Of a stretch of DNA of 34,389 nt, positions 1-9,900 are shown one piece after another. Below the pieces are notes generated by a model. The model saw only the letters and a list, made by a program, of their open reading frames with translations, did no database searches and was not told the origin of the DNA. Position numbers and translations under genes: made by a program. Origin of the DNA: Actinomycetota bacterium (GTDB taxonomy: Bacteria; Actinomycetota; Acidimicrobiia; Acidimicrobiales; JAMDDE01). The stretch lies in contig JAMDDE010000069.1 in NCBI GenBank assembly GCA_023489235.1, positions 1 through 34,389 of the forward strand, read 5' to 3'. Every line of letters begins with the position of its first letter. Positions within the stretch are counted from its first letter, which is position 1.

Positions 1-1133
1 ATCACAAGAACGGTATGTATGCACGTGCTCCCTGGCGTAAGAAGAACTATCGTCCACTATCCTTCTCGAAAGGATACGGTTGGAGAGTTAGAAACGACAG
101 ACTCAATCTTTCTCTAGGTCGGGGACGTCCCGGTCTTTCCCTCCCACTTCCTGTGGTTATCGACTCTGCAACTGCTACAGAGCTAGAACCTACAATATGG
201 GACGAGATCCAGCTCTGCTGGGATGTCGACAAGAGGAAATGGTCATTACACGTCCCTTATACCACCAAGCGCCAGCAATCATCTGGTGAGAGTGTGACCG
301 CTGTTGACGAGGGAATCATCAACCCGATGGCACTTGCCACCTGGGTAGATGAGCACAATATCGATGTGACGATCATTAACGGTAGAGAAGGAAGGGCCAT
401 TAAGCGTCTGCGAAACAAGTCAGTCGCATCTATCCAACAAAAGCTCTCTAGGGTAAAGAACGGTTCCCGGCATCATCGCAAGTTGGTGGCTTAAAAGAAG
501 AAGATCCAAGCCAAGACCGACCGCAGACTCAAAGACTTCGACCATCAAGTTGCACATAAGGCAACCAACCATGTCATTGCCCACAACAGTGGTCGTCTTG
601 TCTATGGAGACGTACGGGGGATCGAGCAAAGAACCAAACAACGCCGTTCAGCCAATCGTCATCTACGCCAGAACCTCTCACAGTGGTCAAGAGGTCGTCA
701 GGAACAGTACGTAGACGAGAAAACAGGAATAGAAGGAGAACACCTAGACGAATCTGGCTCGACAAAGACCTGTCCAGCGTGTGGAGCACGCAACCGACCA
801 ACTGGTCGGTACTACCGATGCACAAACCAAGATTGTGGCTTTGTTTGTCATCGAGATGCCGTAGGAGCCATCAACACTCTCCAGAAGGCAATACATGGGA
901 GTTATGTCCCAATAGGACCGGATGTCAAAATCCGTGTCACGTATCTCCGGGCTGTCAAACGTTGGTCAAAAGACCAGCGGGAGACACATCGCAAGGTGCA
1001 GTGCCGAAAGGCCAGAGCCCTGAGTAGTGCCCAGAACCGGGCCTTGGTGGGAGAAATCTCATCAAGCAAGCAAAAACAAGCCCAATCATCCACCAGTTCC
1101 CCAGAACTAGACCAGTTGGTCACGGTGGCGTGA
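1..1133 (+). pseudogene. tnpB: TnpB-family RNA-guided nuclease, interrupted by a stop
   Basis: The frame is open from the window edge, so the true start is upstream. It reads to a TAA at 492-494 and then stays open in the same frame to TGA at 1131-1133. The first part carries a RuvC-I-like VDEGI segment. The second part carries YGDVRGI, a zinc ribbon (CPAC, then C-x5-C) and the final RuvC aspartate in HRDAVGAINTL. The stop falls just before a lysine-rich helix (KKKIQAKTDRR), where intact relatives read straight through, so a nonsense change is the simplest explanation. The usual RuvC-II glutamate is replaced by GD in YGDVRGI; a later glutamate in LDESGSTKTC may replace it, as in TnpB groups with a rearranged active site. 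No start codon with a good ribosome-binding site opens the second half. Confidence 0.8.
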
Positions 1134-1178
1134 GGACGGCGATGCCAAGTAACTACCAACCGAGCGGATGGGTAGAAG

Positions 1179-1198
1179 CCCCGTCCGTAAGGGCGGGG
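1179..1198 (+). other. Right-end hairpin of the IS element, possible ωRNA 3′ end
   Basis: CCCCGTCC (1179-1186) pairs with GGGCGGGG (1191-1198) around a GTAA loop, eight pairs with one G-T. It lies 46 bases after the tnpB stop. In this family the transcript of the tnpB 3′ end and right end forms the guide RNA, and the flank just outside the element serves as guide. That role here is inference. There is no T-run, so it is a poor intrinsic terminator. Confidence 0.6.
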
Positions 1199-1344
1199 AG
1201 GTTCACTCGAAATCCTTCATGAGAGGCAAGGGCACAGTTTTTTCTGGTTGATCTGTGGCTAGTGTAGTTTGCGTCGATGAATGGATGCAGTGTGCTAGAG
1301 TAAGTCAAGTAAGTAGTCATGTCGTAGACATCTGGTGCGATGCA

Positions 1345-1450
1345 TTCCTCATACCCGAGAAGGCAGGGAGGAGCAACGCTTAAGGAACGCGTAGGTTGTT
1401 CGCCAGACGAGACATAGAGTGAGCATTTCTGTATGCCGTGTCCGTCTGGG
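1345..1450 (+). promoter_or_regulatory. Ribosomal protein L10 leader-like RNA
   Basis: The 316 bases between the IS end and rplJ hold no gene but a structured block. AGCAAC (1372-1377) pairs with GTTGTT (1395-1400), with ACGC/GCGT nested inside around a CTTAAGG-type loop. CCAGACG-A-GACA (1403-1414) then pairs with TGTCCGTCTGG (1439-1449), with GCAT/ATGC inside. The order of a CCGAGAAGG-like segment, CTTAAGG and CAGACGA resembles the L10 leader family as I remember it. In that family the L10(L12) complex binds the leader to repress rplJ-rplL. The match is by eye, not by covariance search. The left part, 1205-1340, shows a T-run at 1239-1244 and no clear promoter. Confidence 0.6.
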
Positions 1451-1526
1451 TGAATAGGATATTTAGTCGATTGAACTGGGATGGTTGACCGTTCATAGTT
1501 CGGTTCACCTGATGGGAGATGTTATC

Positions 1527-2201
1527 ATGCACGCTCGAAGAGCTGAGAAGGTTGCTGTAGTCGAGGAGGTACGTAATCGACTTACCAGCACGACCGGGGT
1601 GATTGTAACTGAGTATCGTGGTCTTGCTGTGTCGGATCTGGCAGAGCTACGTGCTCAGCTGAGGTCTGCTGGGTGCAGTTACAAGGTTTACAAGAATACT
1701 TTGGTCAAGAGAGCCTGCAGAGAAGTTGGCATGGAGGGGCTGGAGCCACTCTTGGTAGGTCCTACTGCGTTAGCCTTTGTAGACGGAGAACCCAGCATTG
1801 CCGCTAAAGCTTTACGAGATTTCTCACGTGCCAACCCTGCCTTAGTGGTCAAAGGAGGTATACTTCAAAATAAGTACCTCTCCGATGCCGACACTGCTAT
1901 GTTGGCCTCCTTGCCTTCACGAGATGTTCTCCTAGCCCGGGTGGGCGGTGCTCTTGTTGGTTCGTTGCAGAGGTTCGCTTGGTCACTGAAAGCCCTCCCT
2001 CAGTCACTCGCCTACGCCTTGGCTGAGCTTGCATCGAAACAAGGCAGTAGAGAATCGGATGTTACAGAAGTCAGAGTGGAGATTGGCAGCGAAACAGGAG
2101 AGGCTCAGCATGCACCTCTCGAGGATCGTACCGAGATGATGCCCGAGCCCACAAATGGACTACCTGAGGAGGATACCTCTGATGATAGAACAGAGGCTTG
2201 A
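1527..2201 (+). CDS. rplJ: 50S ribosomal protein L10, with acidic C-terminal tail
   Basis: L10 forms the base of the ribosomal stalk and carries the L7/L12 dimers that recruit translation GTPases. The N-terminal block (RAEKVAVVEEV), YRGLAVSDLAELR and KNTLVKRA are clear family features. ATG 1527 is chosen because GGGAGA lies about eight bases upstream; ATG 1512 and TTG 1485 are in frame but have no good site. The protein is 224 residues, while relatives are about 165-175. The extra 50 or so residues after LAELASKQ are rich in Glu, Asp, Ser and Thr and look disordered. The gene follows an L10-leader-like RNA and precedes rplL, so autogenous control is likely. Confidence 0.95.
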   Translation: MHARRAEKVAVVEEVRNRLTSTTGVIVTEYRGLAVSDLAELRAQLRSAGCSYKVYKNTLVKRACREVGMEGLEPLLVGPTALAFVDGEPSIAAKALRDFSRANPALVVKGGILQNKYLSDADTAMLASLPSRDVLLARVGGALVGSLQRFAWSLKALPQSLAYALAELASKQGSRESDVTEVRVEIGSETGEAQHAPLEDRTEMMPEPTNGLPEEDTSDDRTEA

Positions 2202-2219
2202 TTGGGCAGAGAGGTATTT

Positions 2220-2238
2220 CCCAGCAGTCCTTGCTGGG
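2220..2238 (+). promoter_or_regulatory. Hairpin in the rplJ-rplL gap
   Basis: CCCAGCA (2220-2226) and TGCTGGG (2232-2238) form a perfect seven-pair stem with loop GTCCT, 18 bases after the rplJ stop. A short T-run (TTT) comes only ten bases later, so it is at best a weak terminator or processing site that could set the L10:L12 ratio. The rest of the 265-base gap shows no gene. Confidence 0.45.
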
Positions 2239-2466
2239 GATCGTGCTGTTTAAAAGTAAGTCACGGATCACTCGCTTAGGAGAAAGTAGGTTGCATAGAG
2301 GGATGTTTCTCGGATTGAACAGTTGAGCCCAACAAAGAGTGTGGAGCAAGTACATGTCGACAGCTAGCTGCAAAGGTTGGCTTGTCCGACGTCGTGATCC
2401 TGGAAAGTTCTCTGGAGTCACAGGGTGGAAGTTGCAAAGTTCAAGGTAACCAAGGAGGAAAAGTAG

Positions 2467-2874
2467 ATGGCTACTGATACAAAGCTGACGGTAGAGGAGA
2501 TACTCGACGGAGTGGCCAATATGACGGTCATGGAGCTAGCCGATCTTGTCAAGGCGTTTGAGGATCGTTTTGGGGTGAGTGCTGCTGCTCCGGCGGCAGT
2601 AATGCCTCAGATGGCCGCAGGCGGCTCAGGTGCTGGCGAAGAAGCAGCCGAGGTGGAGGAAAAGGATGAATTCGATGTCATTCTAGCTTCTGCAGGCGAC
2701 AAGAAGATTCAAGTTATAAAGGAGGTAAGGGCTCTTACCAGTCTTGGACTCAAGGAAGCAAAGGATTTGGTTGATGCTGCCCCCAAGCCGGTCTTGGAGA
2801 AGGTGTCCAAGGCAGATGCTGAAAAGGCAAAGGAGCAGCTCGAAGCTGCAGGAGCTACAGTAGAGGTCAAGTAA
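2467..2874 (+). CDS. rplL: 50S ribosomal protein L7/L12
   Basis: L7/L12 is the multi-copy stalk protein that binds EF-Tu, EF-G and initiation factors on the large subunit. The protein has the N-terminal dimerisation region (about residues 1-35), an Ala/Gly-rich hinge (about 38-60) and the C-terminal domain with [10 protein letters not shown] and [15 protein letters not shown], the factor-binding helix. At 135 residues it is slightly longer than the usual 120-130. ATG 2467 follows a strong AAGGAGG at 2451-2457. It sits 265 bases after rplJ, more than is usual, with a hairpin between them. Confidence 0.97.
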   Translation: MATDTKLTVEEILDGVANMTVMELADLVKAFEDRFGVSAAAPAAVMPQMAAGGSGAGEEAAEVEEKDEFDVILASAGDKKIQVIKEVRALTSLGLKEAKDLVDAAPKPVLEKVSKADAEKAKEQLEAAGATVEVK

Positions 2875-2931
2875 CTCTCATCTAAGAGACGTTTCTGGTC
2901 ATTTGGCAGCAGAACAAAGCGAAAGAAGGTT

Positions 2932-2963
2932 GTATGCACATATGTATGACCATGTGTGCATAC
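2932..2963 (+). promoter_or_regulatory. 13-pair hairpin downstream of rplL
   Basis: GTATGCACATATG (2932-2944) pairs with CATGTGTGCATAC (2951-2963) around a six-base loop, with one G-T pair. It begins 58 bases after rplL in a 446-base gap without a gene. In enterobacteria the rplL-rpoB gap holds an attenuator and an RNase III site; a similar role here is inference. No T-run follows. GTATGCACAT recurs at 3216-3225, so the right arm has a second possible partner downstream. The gap also has a GTCGAC/GTCGAC stem at 3228-3251. Confidence 0.55.
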
Positions 2964-3121
2964 CTTGTAGAGTCTGCTTTACGGGAACAAGGAGTTGTGA
3001 TAGATGAGGTTTGCTTTTTCAGTGTTTTCAATAGTCGGTTGTGAAATCTCCTCACCACCCAATAGGGATGGGCGGGTACTTAGCTGCCCAATCTCGTTGT
3101 CAACTTTTTTACTGCAATGAC

Positions 3122-3150
3122 TTGTGTCGGCAGCGTTATAGGGTTAAAAT
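3122..3150 (+). promoter_or_regulatory. Candidate rpoB promoter
   Basis: TTGTGT (3122-3127) and TAAAAT (3145-3150) are 17 bases apart and match the principal-sigma −35 and −10 boxes at four and five of six positions. Transcription would begin near 3157, leaving a leader of about 160 bases before the TTG start of rpoB. The surroundings are T/A-rich compared with the genes. It would let rpoBC be expressed apart from rplJL. Confidence 0.4.
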
Positions 3151-3320
3151 AATAAGTTGCCGTGCGTCTCATCCTTATTAGTGATATTTTGTGCCGTTGA
3201 CGAGCACGATTGTCAGTATGCACATTAGTCGACTGCTATATGTTGGTCGACAGGCTGAATTGAACCAGTCCCCGCTTCAACGCGCTCAGCGTCGAAGCTC
3301 TAGTTACAAGGAGCAAGTCC

Positions 3321-6300
3321 TTGCCTGCACGTTTCAGGAGTCCTGAACGCTTCTCGTTTGCCAATTTGGACGAGGTGTTGCCATTGCCGGATCTACTGGC
3401 AGTACCTCGTGATTCTTTCAAGTGGTTCTTGGAGAAAGGCTTGGCTGAAGCCTTCAATGATGTAAGTCCCATAGAGGACTTCACTGGTCAGCTTCGCCTA
3501 GAGCTCGAGTTCGATCCAAACGACCCTGACCTGAGGCCTCCTCCCAAGTTCTCCGTGGAGGAGTGCCGAGAGAAGGACATGACCTACTCTGCCCCTATTT
3601 TCGTACGAGCGCGTTTCATGAACGCTGGTACCGGTGAGATCAAGGAGCAGACGGTATTCATGGGTGATTTCCCCATGATGACCGAGAAAGGCACCTTCAT
3701 AATCAATGGTACCGAGCGAGTGGTGGTGAGCCAGTTGGTGCGATCTCCGGGGGTGATATTCCAGCCCGGTCGAGATGCCAAGACCTTGGTAACCGCGACC
3801 ATTCATCCGTACAGAGGTGAGTGGATCGAGCTGGACATCGAGACGAGGCCGTCAAGGGAGATAAGCGTGGGAGCGCGGGTTGCACGTAAGCGCCGAGTGT
3901 CATTGTTCAGTCTGCTCCGAGCCCTTGGGTACGAGGACGACCAGGTGCTCGAGCCGTTGGTTCGTCGTTTTGACTTCTTAGAGGATCAGTGGAGTCGTGA
4001 ACGTGCCACTATTGCATCGCGAGATGAGGCACTACTGGAGATATATAAGCGTGTACGCCCCGGGGAGCCCTTATCCGTGGAGGCTGCCCGTATCTACCTC
4101 GAGAATGCATTCTTCAACTCCAAGCGGTATGACCTGACTAAAGTAGGTCGTTATCGTCTGAACAGAAAACTCGGTCCTGAAATCAGGAAGATATCCGAGT
4201 TGTTTGGATTGGAGTTGGAGCTCCCGGATCCTACTCAGAGTGTGTTGAGTCCCAGCGAGATTCTCGCCTGTGCCACTTATATGTTGCACTTAGCCAGCGG
4301 AGAACCGGGATACCGCTTGGATGACCAGGATCATTTCGCTAACCGTCGAGTGAGGTCCATAGGTGAGCTGATCCAGAATCAGGTGAGAGTTGGCTTGTCC
4401 AGAATGGAGAGGGTGGTCAGGGAACGAATGACCACTCAAGATGTAGAGGCAATCACCCCTCAGACCTTGATCAACATCAGACCCGTTGTAGCGGCGATCA
4501 AGGAATTCTTTGGCACCAGCCAGCTCAGTCAATTCATGGATCAACACAATCCACTATCTGGATTGGCTCATAAGCGGCGTCTATCTGCCCTAGGACCAGG
4601 AGGGCTATCTAGAGAGCGTGCTGGCTTCGAAGTTCGTGATGTGCACACATCGCACTATGGTCGCATGTGTCCAATCGAGACACCCGAAGGGCCCAACATC
4701 GGCCTGATCGGAGCATTAGCGACCTATGCTCGCGTCAACGAGTACGGTTTCATCGAAACCCCCTACCGTAAGGTTGTGAACGGGGCTGTTACCGATGAGA
4801 TCGTCTATCTGGCCGCTGACGAAGAAGAGGAGCATATCATTGCTCAAGCAAATGCTGCCTTGGACGAAGAGGGTCGTTTCACGGACGAGAAGGTCTTGGT
4901 TCGTAGAGGACCGGTAGGCTCAGGTATCCATGTAGGTGCTCCCCATACCTCTTATGCCACAATGGCGGAGATAGACTATGTATCTCCGAGCGAGGTGGAC
5001 CTCATGGATGTCTCGCCTAAGCAAATTCTTTCGGTGTCCACCTCTCTCATCCCATTCGTAGAGCACGACGATGCTAATCGGGCCTTGATGGGAGCGAATA
5101 TGCAAAAGCAAGCGGTTCCCCTGATGGCTCCGGAAGCTCCCTACATAGGTACGGGCGTGGAAGCTCGAGTTGGTAGAGACGGCGGGGATGTACTGGTGGC
5201 TGAGGGTGCGGGAGTTGTGACAGAGGTCTCCGGTGACGAAATCGTAGTCGACTACGACCCTGGACAACTGGATAGAGAAGGTAGAGTTCTAGGACGTCGC
5301 GTATATAGACTAGCTAAATTCCGGCGTTCGAATCAGAACACCTGTATCAATCAAAAGGCAGTAGTCGATGCCGATCAGCGCGTGGAGAAGGGAGACGTGC
5401 TCGCTGATGGCCCTTCGACCTATTCAGGCGAGCTAGGTTTAGGTAAGAATCTTCTCGTGGCTTTCATGCCCTGGGAGGGGTACAACTTCGAGGATGCCAT
5501 CATACTATCCGAACGTCTGGTCCGAGATGACGTACTTACCTCTATTCACATAGAAGAGTATGAAGTGGATGCTCGGGATACGAAGCTTGGAGCAGAGGAG
5601 ATAACTCGTGACATACCCAACCTGCCCGAAGATGTCCTTGCCGATCTCGATGAACGAGGAATTATTCGCATAGGGGCGGAGGTTGGTCCAGGCGATGTCT
5701 TGGTCGGGAAGGTAACCCCCAAAGGTGAAACCGAGCAGACGCCGGAGGAGAGGCTGTTGAGAGCTATCTTCGGTGAAAAGGCTCGCGAGGTACGCGATAC
5801 CAGTCTCAAGGTTCCCCACGGTGAGTCAGGGAAGGTAATAGACGTGAGGGTGTTCTCCAGGGAGGATTCTCACGAACTTCCTCCTGGAGTCAATCAGCTG
5901 GTACGAGTGTATGTTGCCCAGAAGCGCAAGATCTCCGAGGGCGATAAATTAGCAGGTCGCCATGGCAACAAAGGTGTCATATCCAAAATACTACCGGTGG
6001 AGGATATGCCATTTCTCGAGGATGGAACGCCAGTGGACATCATCCTCAATCCCTTAGGCGTTCCTAGCAGGATGAATGTAGGACAGGTCATCGAATCGCA
6101 CCTAGGTTATGCTGCCAGGTGGGGATGGCAGGGCGTGGAAACATCGCGAGTGCACCAATCGACAGAGGGTCACGGCAACGATCGCCCATCCGTGAAGAGA
6201 AAGACTCGACCGGTTACAGATCCTTCTGTGTGGATAGCCACCCCTTCCTTCGATGGAGCGCACTGGGACGAGGAGGAGGATGCTGGTCGTCATCCGACTA

Positions 6301-6908
6301 TCAAGCATATCCTGGAGAACTTGAATCCAGATTCCCCGGATGGTCGAAGACTCATTGGACCTGATGGAAAGGCTACGCTCTACAATGGCCGGACAGGTGA
6401 ACCATATGACAATCGTATAAGTGTTGGATATGTATATATTATGAAATTGGCCCACCTTGTGGACGACAAGATCCACGCTCGTTCCACGGGCCCATACTCT
6501 ATGATCACTCAGCAGCCTCTTGGCGGCAAGGCCCAATTCGGTGGTCAGCGCTTTGGCGAGATGGAGGTTTGGGCTCTCGAAGCATACGGGGCAGCGTACG
6601 CTCTTCAAGAGCTGCTCACCATAAAGTCTGATGATGTCTTGGGCAGGGTCAAGGTGTACGAAGCAATTGTCAAAGGGGAGAACATTCCCGAACCTGGCAT
6701 TCCCGAAAGCTTCAAGGTCTTGGTGAAGGAGATGCAGTCCTTGTGTTTGGACGTAGAGGTGCTGTCCAAGACGGGCGAAGAGATAGAGATGCGCGAACTG
6801 GACGAAGATGTATTCAGAACTGCAGAGGAGTTAGGGATTGATTTGAGTAGGCCAGAGCGTGGATCGGATGAAGAGGACGAACGTAGAGCCGTGGAGAGGA
6901 GCTTTTGA
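3321..6908 (+). CDS. rpoB: RNA polymerase β subunit
   Basis: The β subunit forms, with β′, the catalytic core of RNA polymerase. The 1195-residue protein has the β lobes, the rifampicin region starting at about residue 398 ([17 protein letters not shown]), [11 protein letters not shown], and the conserved C-terminal blocks [12 protein letters not shown] and [20 protein letters not shown]. Residues equivalent to E. coli D516, H526 and S531 (D407, H417, S422) are wild type, so the protein looks rifampicin-sensitive. Position 409 is His where E. coli has Asn518. The TTG start at 3321 has AAGGAG seven bases upstream and gives the expected N-terminus ([12 protein letters not shown]). The stop overlaps the rpoC ATG by one base. 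Confidence 0.98.
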   Translation: MPARFRSPERFSFANLDEVLPLPDLLAVPRDSFKWFLEKGLAEAFNDVSPIEDFTGQLRLELEFDPNDPDLRPPPKFSVEECREKDMTYSAPIFVRARFMNAGTGEIKEQTVFMGDFPMMTEKGTFIINGTERVVVSQLVRSPGVIFQPGRDAKTLVTATIHPYRGEWIELDIETRPSREISVGARVARKRRVSLFSLLRALGYEDDQVLEPLVRRFDFLEDQWSRERATIASRDEALLEIYKRVRPGEPLSVEAARIYLENAFFNSKRYDLTKVGRYRLNRKLGPEIRKISELFGLELELPDPTQSVLSPSEILACATYMLHLASGEPGYRLDDQDHFANRRVRSIGELIQNQVRVGLSRMERVVRERMTTQDVEAITPQTLINIRPVVAAIKEFFGTSQLSQFMDQHNPLSGLAHKRRLSALGPGGLSRERAGFEVRDVHTSHYGRMCPIETPEGPNIGLIGALATYARVNEYGFIETPYRKVVNGAVTDEIVYLAADEEEEHIIAQANAALDEEGRFTDEKVLVRRGPVGSGIHVGAPHTSYATMAEIDYVSPSEVDLMDVSPKQILSVSTSLIPFVEHDDANRALMGANMQKQAVPLMAPEAPYIGTGVEARVGRDGGDVLVAEGAGVVTEVSGDEIVVDYDPGQLDREGRVLGRRVYRLAKFRRSNQNTCINQKAVVDADQRVEKGDVLADGPSTYSGELGLGKNLLVAFMPWEGYNFEDAIILSERLVRDDVLTSIHIEEYEVDARDTKLGAEEITRDIPNLPEDVLADLDERGIIRIGAEVGPGDVLVGKVTPKGETEQTPEERLLRAIFGEKAREVRDTSLKVPHGESGKVIDVRVFSREDSHELPPGVNQLVRVYVAQKRKISEGDKLAGRHGNKGVISKILPVEDMPFLEDGTPVDIILNPLGVPSRMNVGQVIESHLGYAARWGWQGVETSRVHQSTEGHGNDRPSVKRKTRPVTDPSVWIATPSFDGAHWDEEEDAGRHPTIKHILENLNPDSPDGRRLIGPDGKATLYNGRTGEPYDNRISVGYVYIMKLAHLVDDKIHARSTGPYSMITQQPLGGKAQFGGQRFGEMEVWALEAYGAAYALQELLTIKSDDVLGRVKVYEAIVKGENIPEPGIPESFKVLVKEMQSLCLDVEVLSKTGEEIEMRELDEDVFRTAEELGIDLSRPERGSDEEDERRAVERSF

Positions 6909-9900
6909 TGCTCGATGTCAATGACTTCGATCAGTTACGTATAGGTTTGGCCACCCCAGACGTTATAAGGTCATGGTCAAACGGTGAGGTAAAGAAGCCA
7001 GAGACCATCAACTACCGTACTCTACGTCCCGAGAAAGATGGGTTGTTCTGCGAGAAGATATTCGGTCCTACCAAGGACTGGGAGTGCTACTGCGGCAAGT
7101 ACAAGCGCGTTCGTTTCAAGGGCATCATATGTGAACGCTGCGGTGTCGAGGTGACTCGTTCCAAGGTTCGTCGGGAGCGAATGGGCCATATTGAACTAGC
7201 AGCTCCAGTGGTGCATATCTGGTATCTAAGAGGAACGCGCTCCTGGTTGGCCTATCTACTCATGGGTACGGACACCAAAGAAGAGGTGAAGGCTAAGCAG
7301 CTGGAGAAGGTTATCTACTTTGCCGCCAACTTGGTTACGTATGTCGATGTCGAGCGCCTCCATGAAGATCTACCCAACTTGGAAGCCGAGCTCTTGACTG
7401 ACCTATCCGAGATGGAGAAGGAGAGGGATATACGGATAGAGGCCAAATTGAAGGCTTTAGAAGACGAGCTAGCCGAAATGGAGGCTCAAGGAGCCAAGGA
7501 GAGCGAGATCAAGGCTCGTGCCCGCAGTGGGGAGCGTGAAGTGGCAGCATTACGAGAGCAAGCTCAACAGGAGATAGATCTCGCTCGTCGTGCCTTCGAA
7601 GAGTTGAGAGAACTATATCCCCGCAAGATCATAGAGGACGAGTTGCTCTGGAGAGAGCTCAAGATTCGTTACGACGAGTACTTCGAAGGCGGCATGGGGG
7701 CGGAGGCGATACTGAGCTTAATCGACCACATAGACCTGGATGAAGAAGAGGCCAAACTAAGGGAGCTTATCGATCAAGGACAAAGTGGCAAGCCTCTTTC
7801 CATACAGGGGCGGCAGAAGGCTATAAAGCGACTGAAGATCGTTTCTGCTTTCAACAGACGTACTAGTGACGGAAGGCGAGTGAACGATCCAAGAGCGATG
7901 GTCTTGGAGGCTGTGCCGGTAATACCCCCGGATCTGCGCCCAATGGTTCAGTTGGATGGTGGCAGATTTGCAACCTCAGACTTGAACGATCTCTACAGGA
8001 GGGTGATAAATCGCAACAACCGCCTGAAGAGACTACTTGATCTAGGGGCACCGGAGATCATCATCAACAATGAGAAGCGAATGCTCCAAGAGGCCGTCGA
8101 CGCTTTGTTCGACAACGGGAGACGGGGTCGCCCAGTCACGGGACCAGGGAACAGACCTTTGAAGAGTCTTTCCGACATGCTGAAGGGCAAGCAGGGACGA
8201 TTCCGCCAGAATCTTTTGGGTAAGCGAGTTGATTACTCTGGTCGTTCCGTCATTGTGGTCGGCCCTACTCTCAAACTTCACCAGTGCGGTCTGCCCAAGC
8301 AGATGGCGTTGGAGCTTTTCAAGCCGTTTGTCATGAAGAGATTGGTAGATCTGGAGCTGGCACAGAATATCAAGTCTGCCAAGAGGATGGTGGAACGGCG
8401 GAGGCCACAGGTGTGGGATGTCCTCGAAGAGGTGATAAAGGAGCACCCTGTACTCCTCAATAGAGCTCCTACTTTGCACAGGCTTGGTATCCAGGCATTC
8501 GAGCCAATACTCGTGGAAGGGAAAGCTATTCAAATTCATCCTCTGGTCTGCACCGCCTTCAATGCGGACTTCGACGGTGACCAGATGGCTGTACACCTTC
8601 CTCTTTCAGCGGAAGCTCAGGCAGAGGCTAAAGTATTGATGCTCTCTGCCAACAATATTCTTTCTCCCGCTACCGGCAGACCTATTACCGTGCCTACCCA
8701 GGACATGGTATTCGGCATCTACTACTTGACCTTGATGGTGGATGGCAAGCGAGGCGAAGGGAGAATATTCCGTCACTTCTACGAAGTGGAGGCCGCCTAT
8801 GATGCTGGTGATATAGATCTCCATGCCAAGATAGTATTCAAACCCTCCAAGCAGGCTCTGAGCGCCTTGGACGGGGCCATATCTTCTCTAGACAGCCCTA
8901 TCGAGACCACAGCGGGCAGACTGATCTTCAATCGTGCCTTACCTGCTGGGTTTCGTTATGTAAATGATACGGTAGGGCGGAGGAATACCCCTATTGGAAC
9001 CATCGTAGAGGAGATCACCTCCAACTATCCGAAGGCGGTGGTAGCAGAGAGTCTCGATCGCATAAAGGAGCTGGGCTTCAAGTTCGCTTCCATCTCTGGC
9101 CTTACCATATCCATTGACGATGTGAGGACCCCGCCTCAGAAGCGTTCCATCTTAGACCGTTACGAGCAAGAGGCCGAGAAAGCAGAGACTCAGTTCAAGC
9201 GTGGAATCATAACCGATGATGAACGCAGGCAAAAAGAGGTGGAGATCTGGACATCAGCTAACTCCGAGGTTGGTCGAGCCATGGAGGCCACCTTGTCTGC
9301 TATGGCCTTCAATCCGCTGGATATGATGGTGGATTCCGGAGCTAGGGGGAATGCTCAGCAGATAAGGCAAATAGCGGGCATGAAAGGACTTGTCTCCAAT
9401 CCCCGAGGGGAAATGATCCCAAGGCCGATCAAGTCGTCCTTCAGGGAGGGGCTTTCCGTGCTCGAGTACTTCATCTCCACTCACGGAGCTCGCAAAGGGT
9501 TGGCCGATACAGCCCTACGTACTGCAGACTCAGGATATTTGACCCGACGCTTAGTGGATGTCGCTCAGGAGCTAATAGTCAAAGAAGAAGACTGCGGCAC
9601 AACGCGAGGAATCTGGATTGAAGGTGTCGTTCCAGATGCTGCTGGTAAACGTAGCTATCTAGAAACCCGACTTTTCGGTAGGGTCTTGGCTGATGAGGTC
9701 AGATTGTCCGACTCCTCTACGGTTCCTGCTGGGACCGTGATCGATGACGTGCTATTGGCCAGGCTTCGAGATGACCCTTCCTGCGAGCGAGTACGTGTAC
9801 GATCCGTGCTCACCTGCGAGTCCAAGCACGGAGTGTGTGCTGTCTGCTATGGTTTGTCTCTTTCCACTGGCCGAATGATCGAGCTAGGTGAAGCGGTAGG

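Larger units (their letters stand above)
1..1205 (+). mobile_element. 3′ part of an IS200/IS605-family element
   Basis: A broken tnpB gene is followed by a GC-rich hairpin of the kind that marks the right end of IS200/IS605 elements. The left end lies before the window, so it cannot be said whether a tnpA was ever present. The right boundary is placed just after the hairpin, around 1200-1205, and is approximate because these elements make no target duplication. The element sits upstream of rplJ, where rplK and rplA are commonly found in bacteria; whether those genes lie further upstream cannot be seen. Confidence 0.75.

Noticed and set aside
683-1027. 114-residue frame inside the tnpB region
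   Set aside because: It is out of frame with the TnpB zinc ribbon and final RuvC motif, has no recognisable domain, and is a shadow of the broken tnpB.
1-1526. Loss of rplK and rplA
   Set aside because: They are not in the window, but it begins inside the IS element, so they may simply lie upstream.
5505-6608. Long reverse-strand frames inside rpoB (also inside rpoC and rplD)
   Set aside because: They overlap highly conserved forward genes, show no family features and have no binding sites.
3321-6908. Rifampicin-resistance change at residue 409 (His for E. coli Asn518)
   Set aside because: This position varies among bacteria (Thermus has Thr), and the main resistance positions are wild type.
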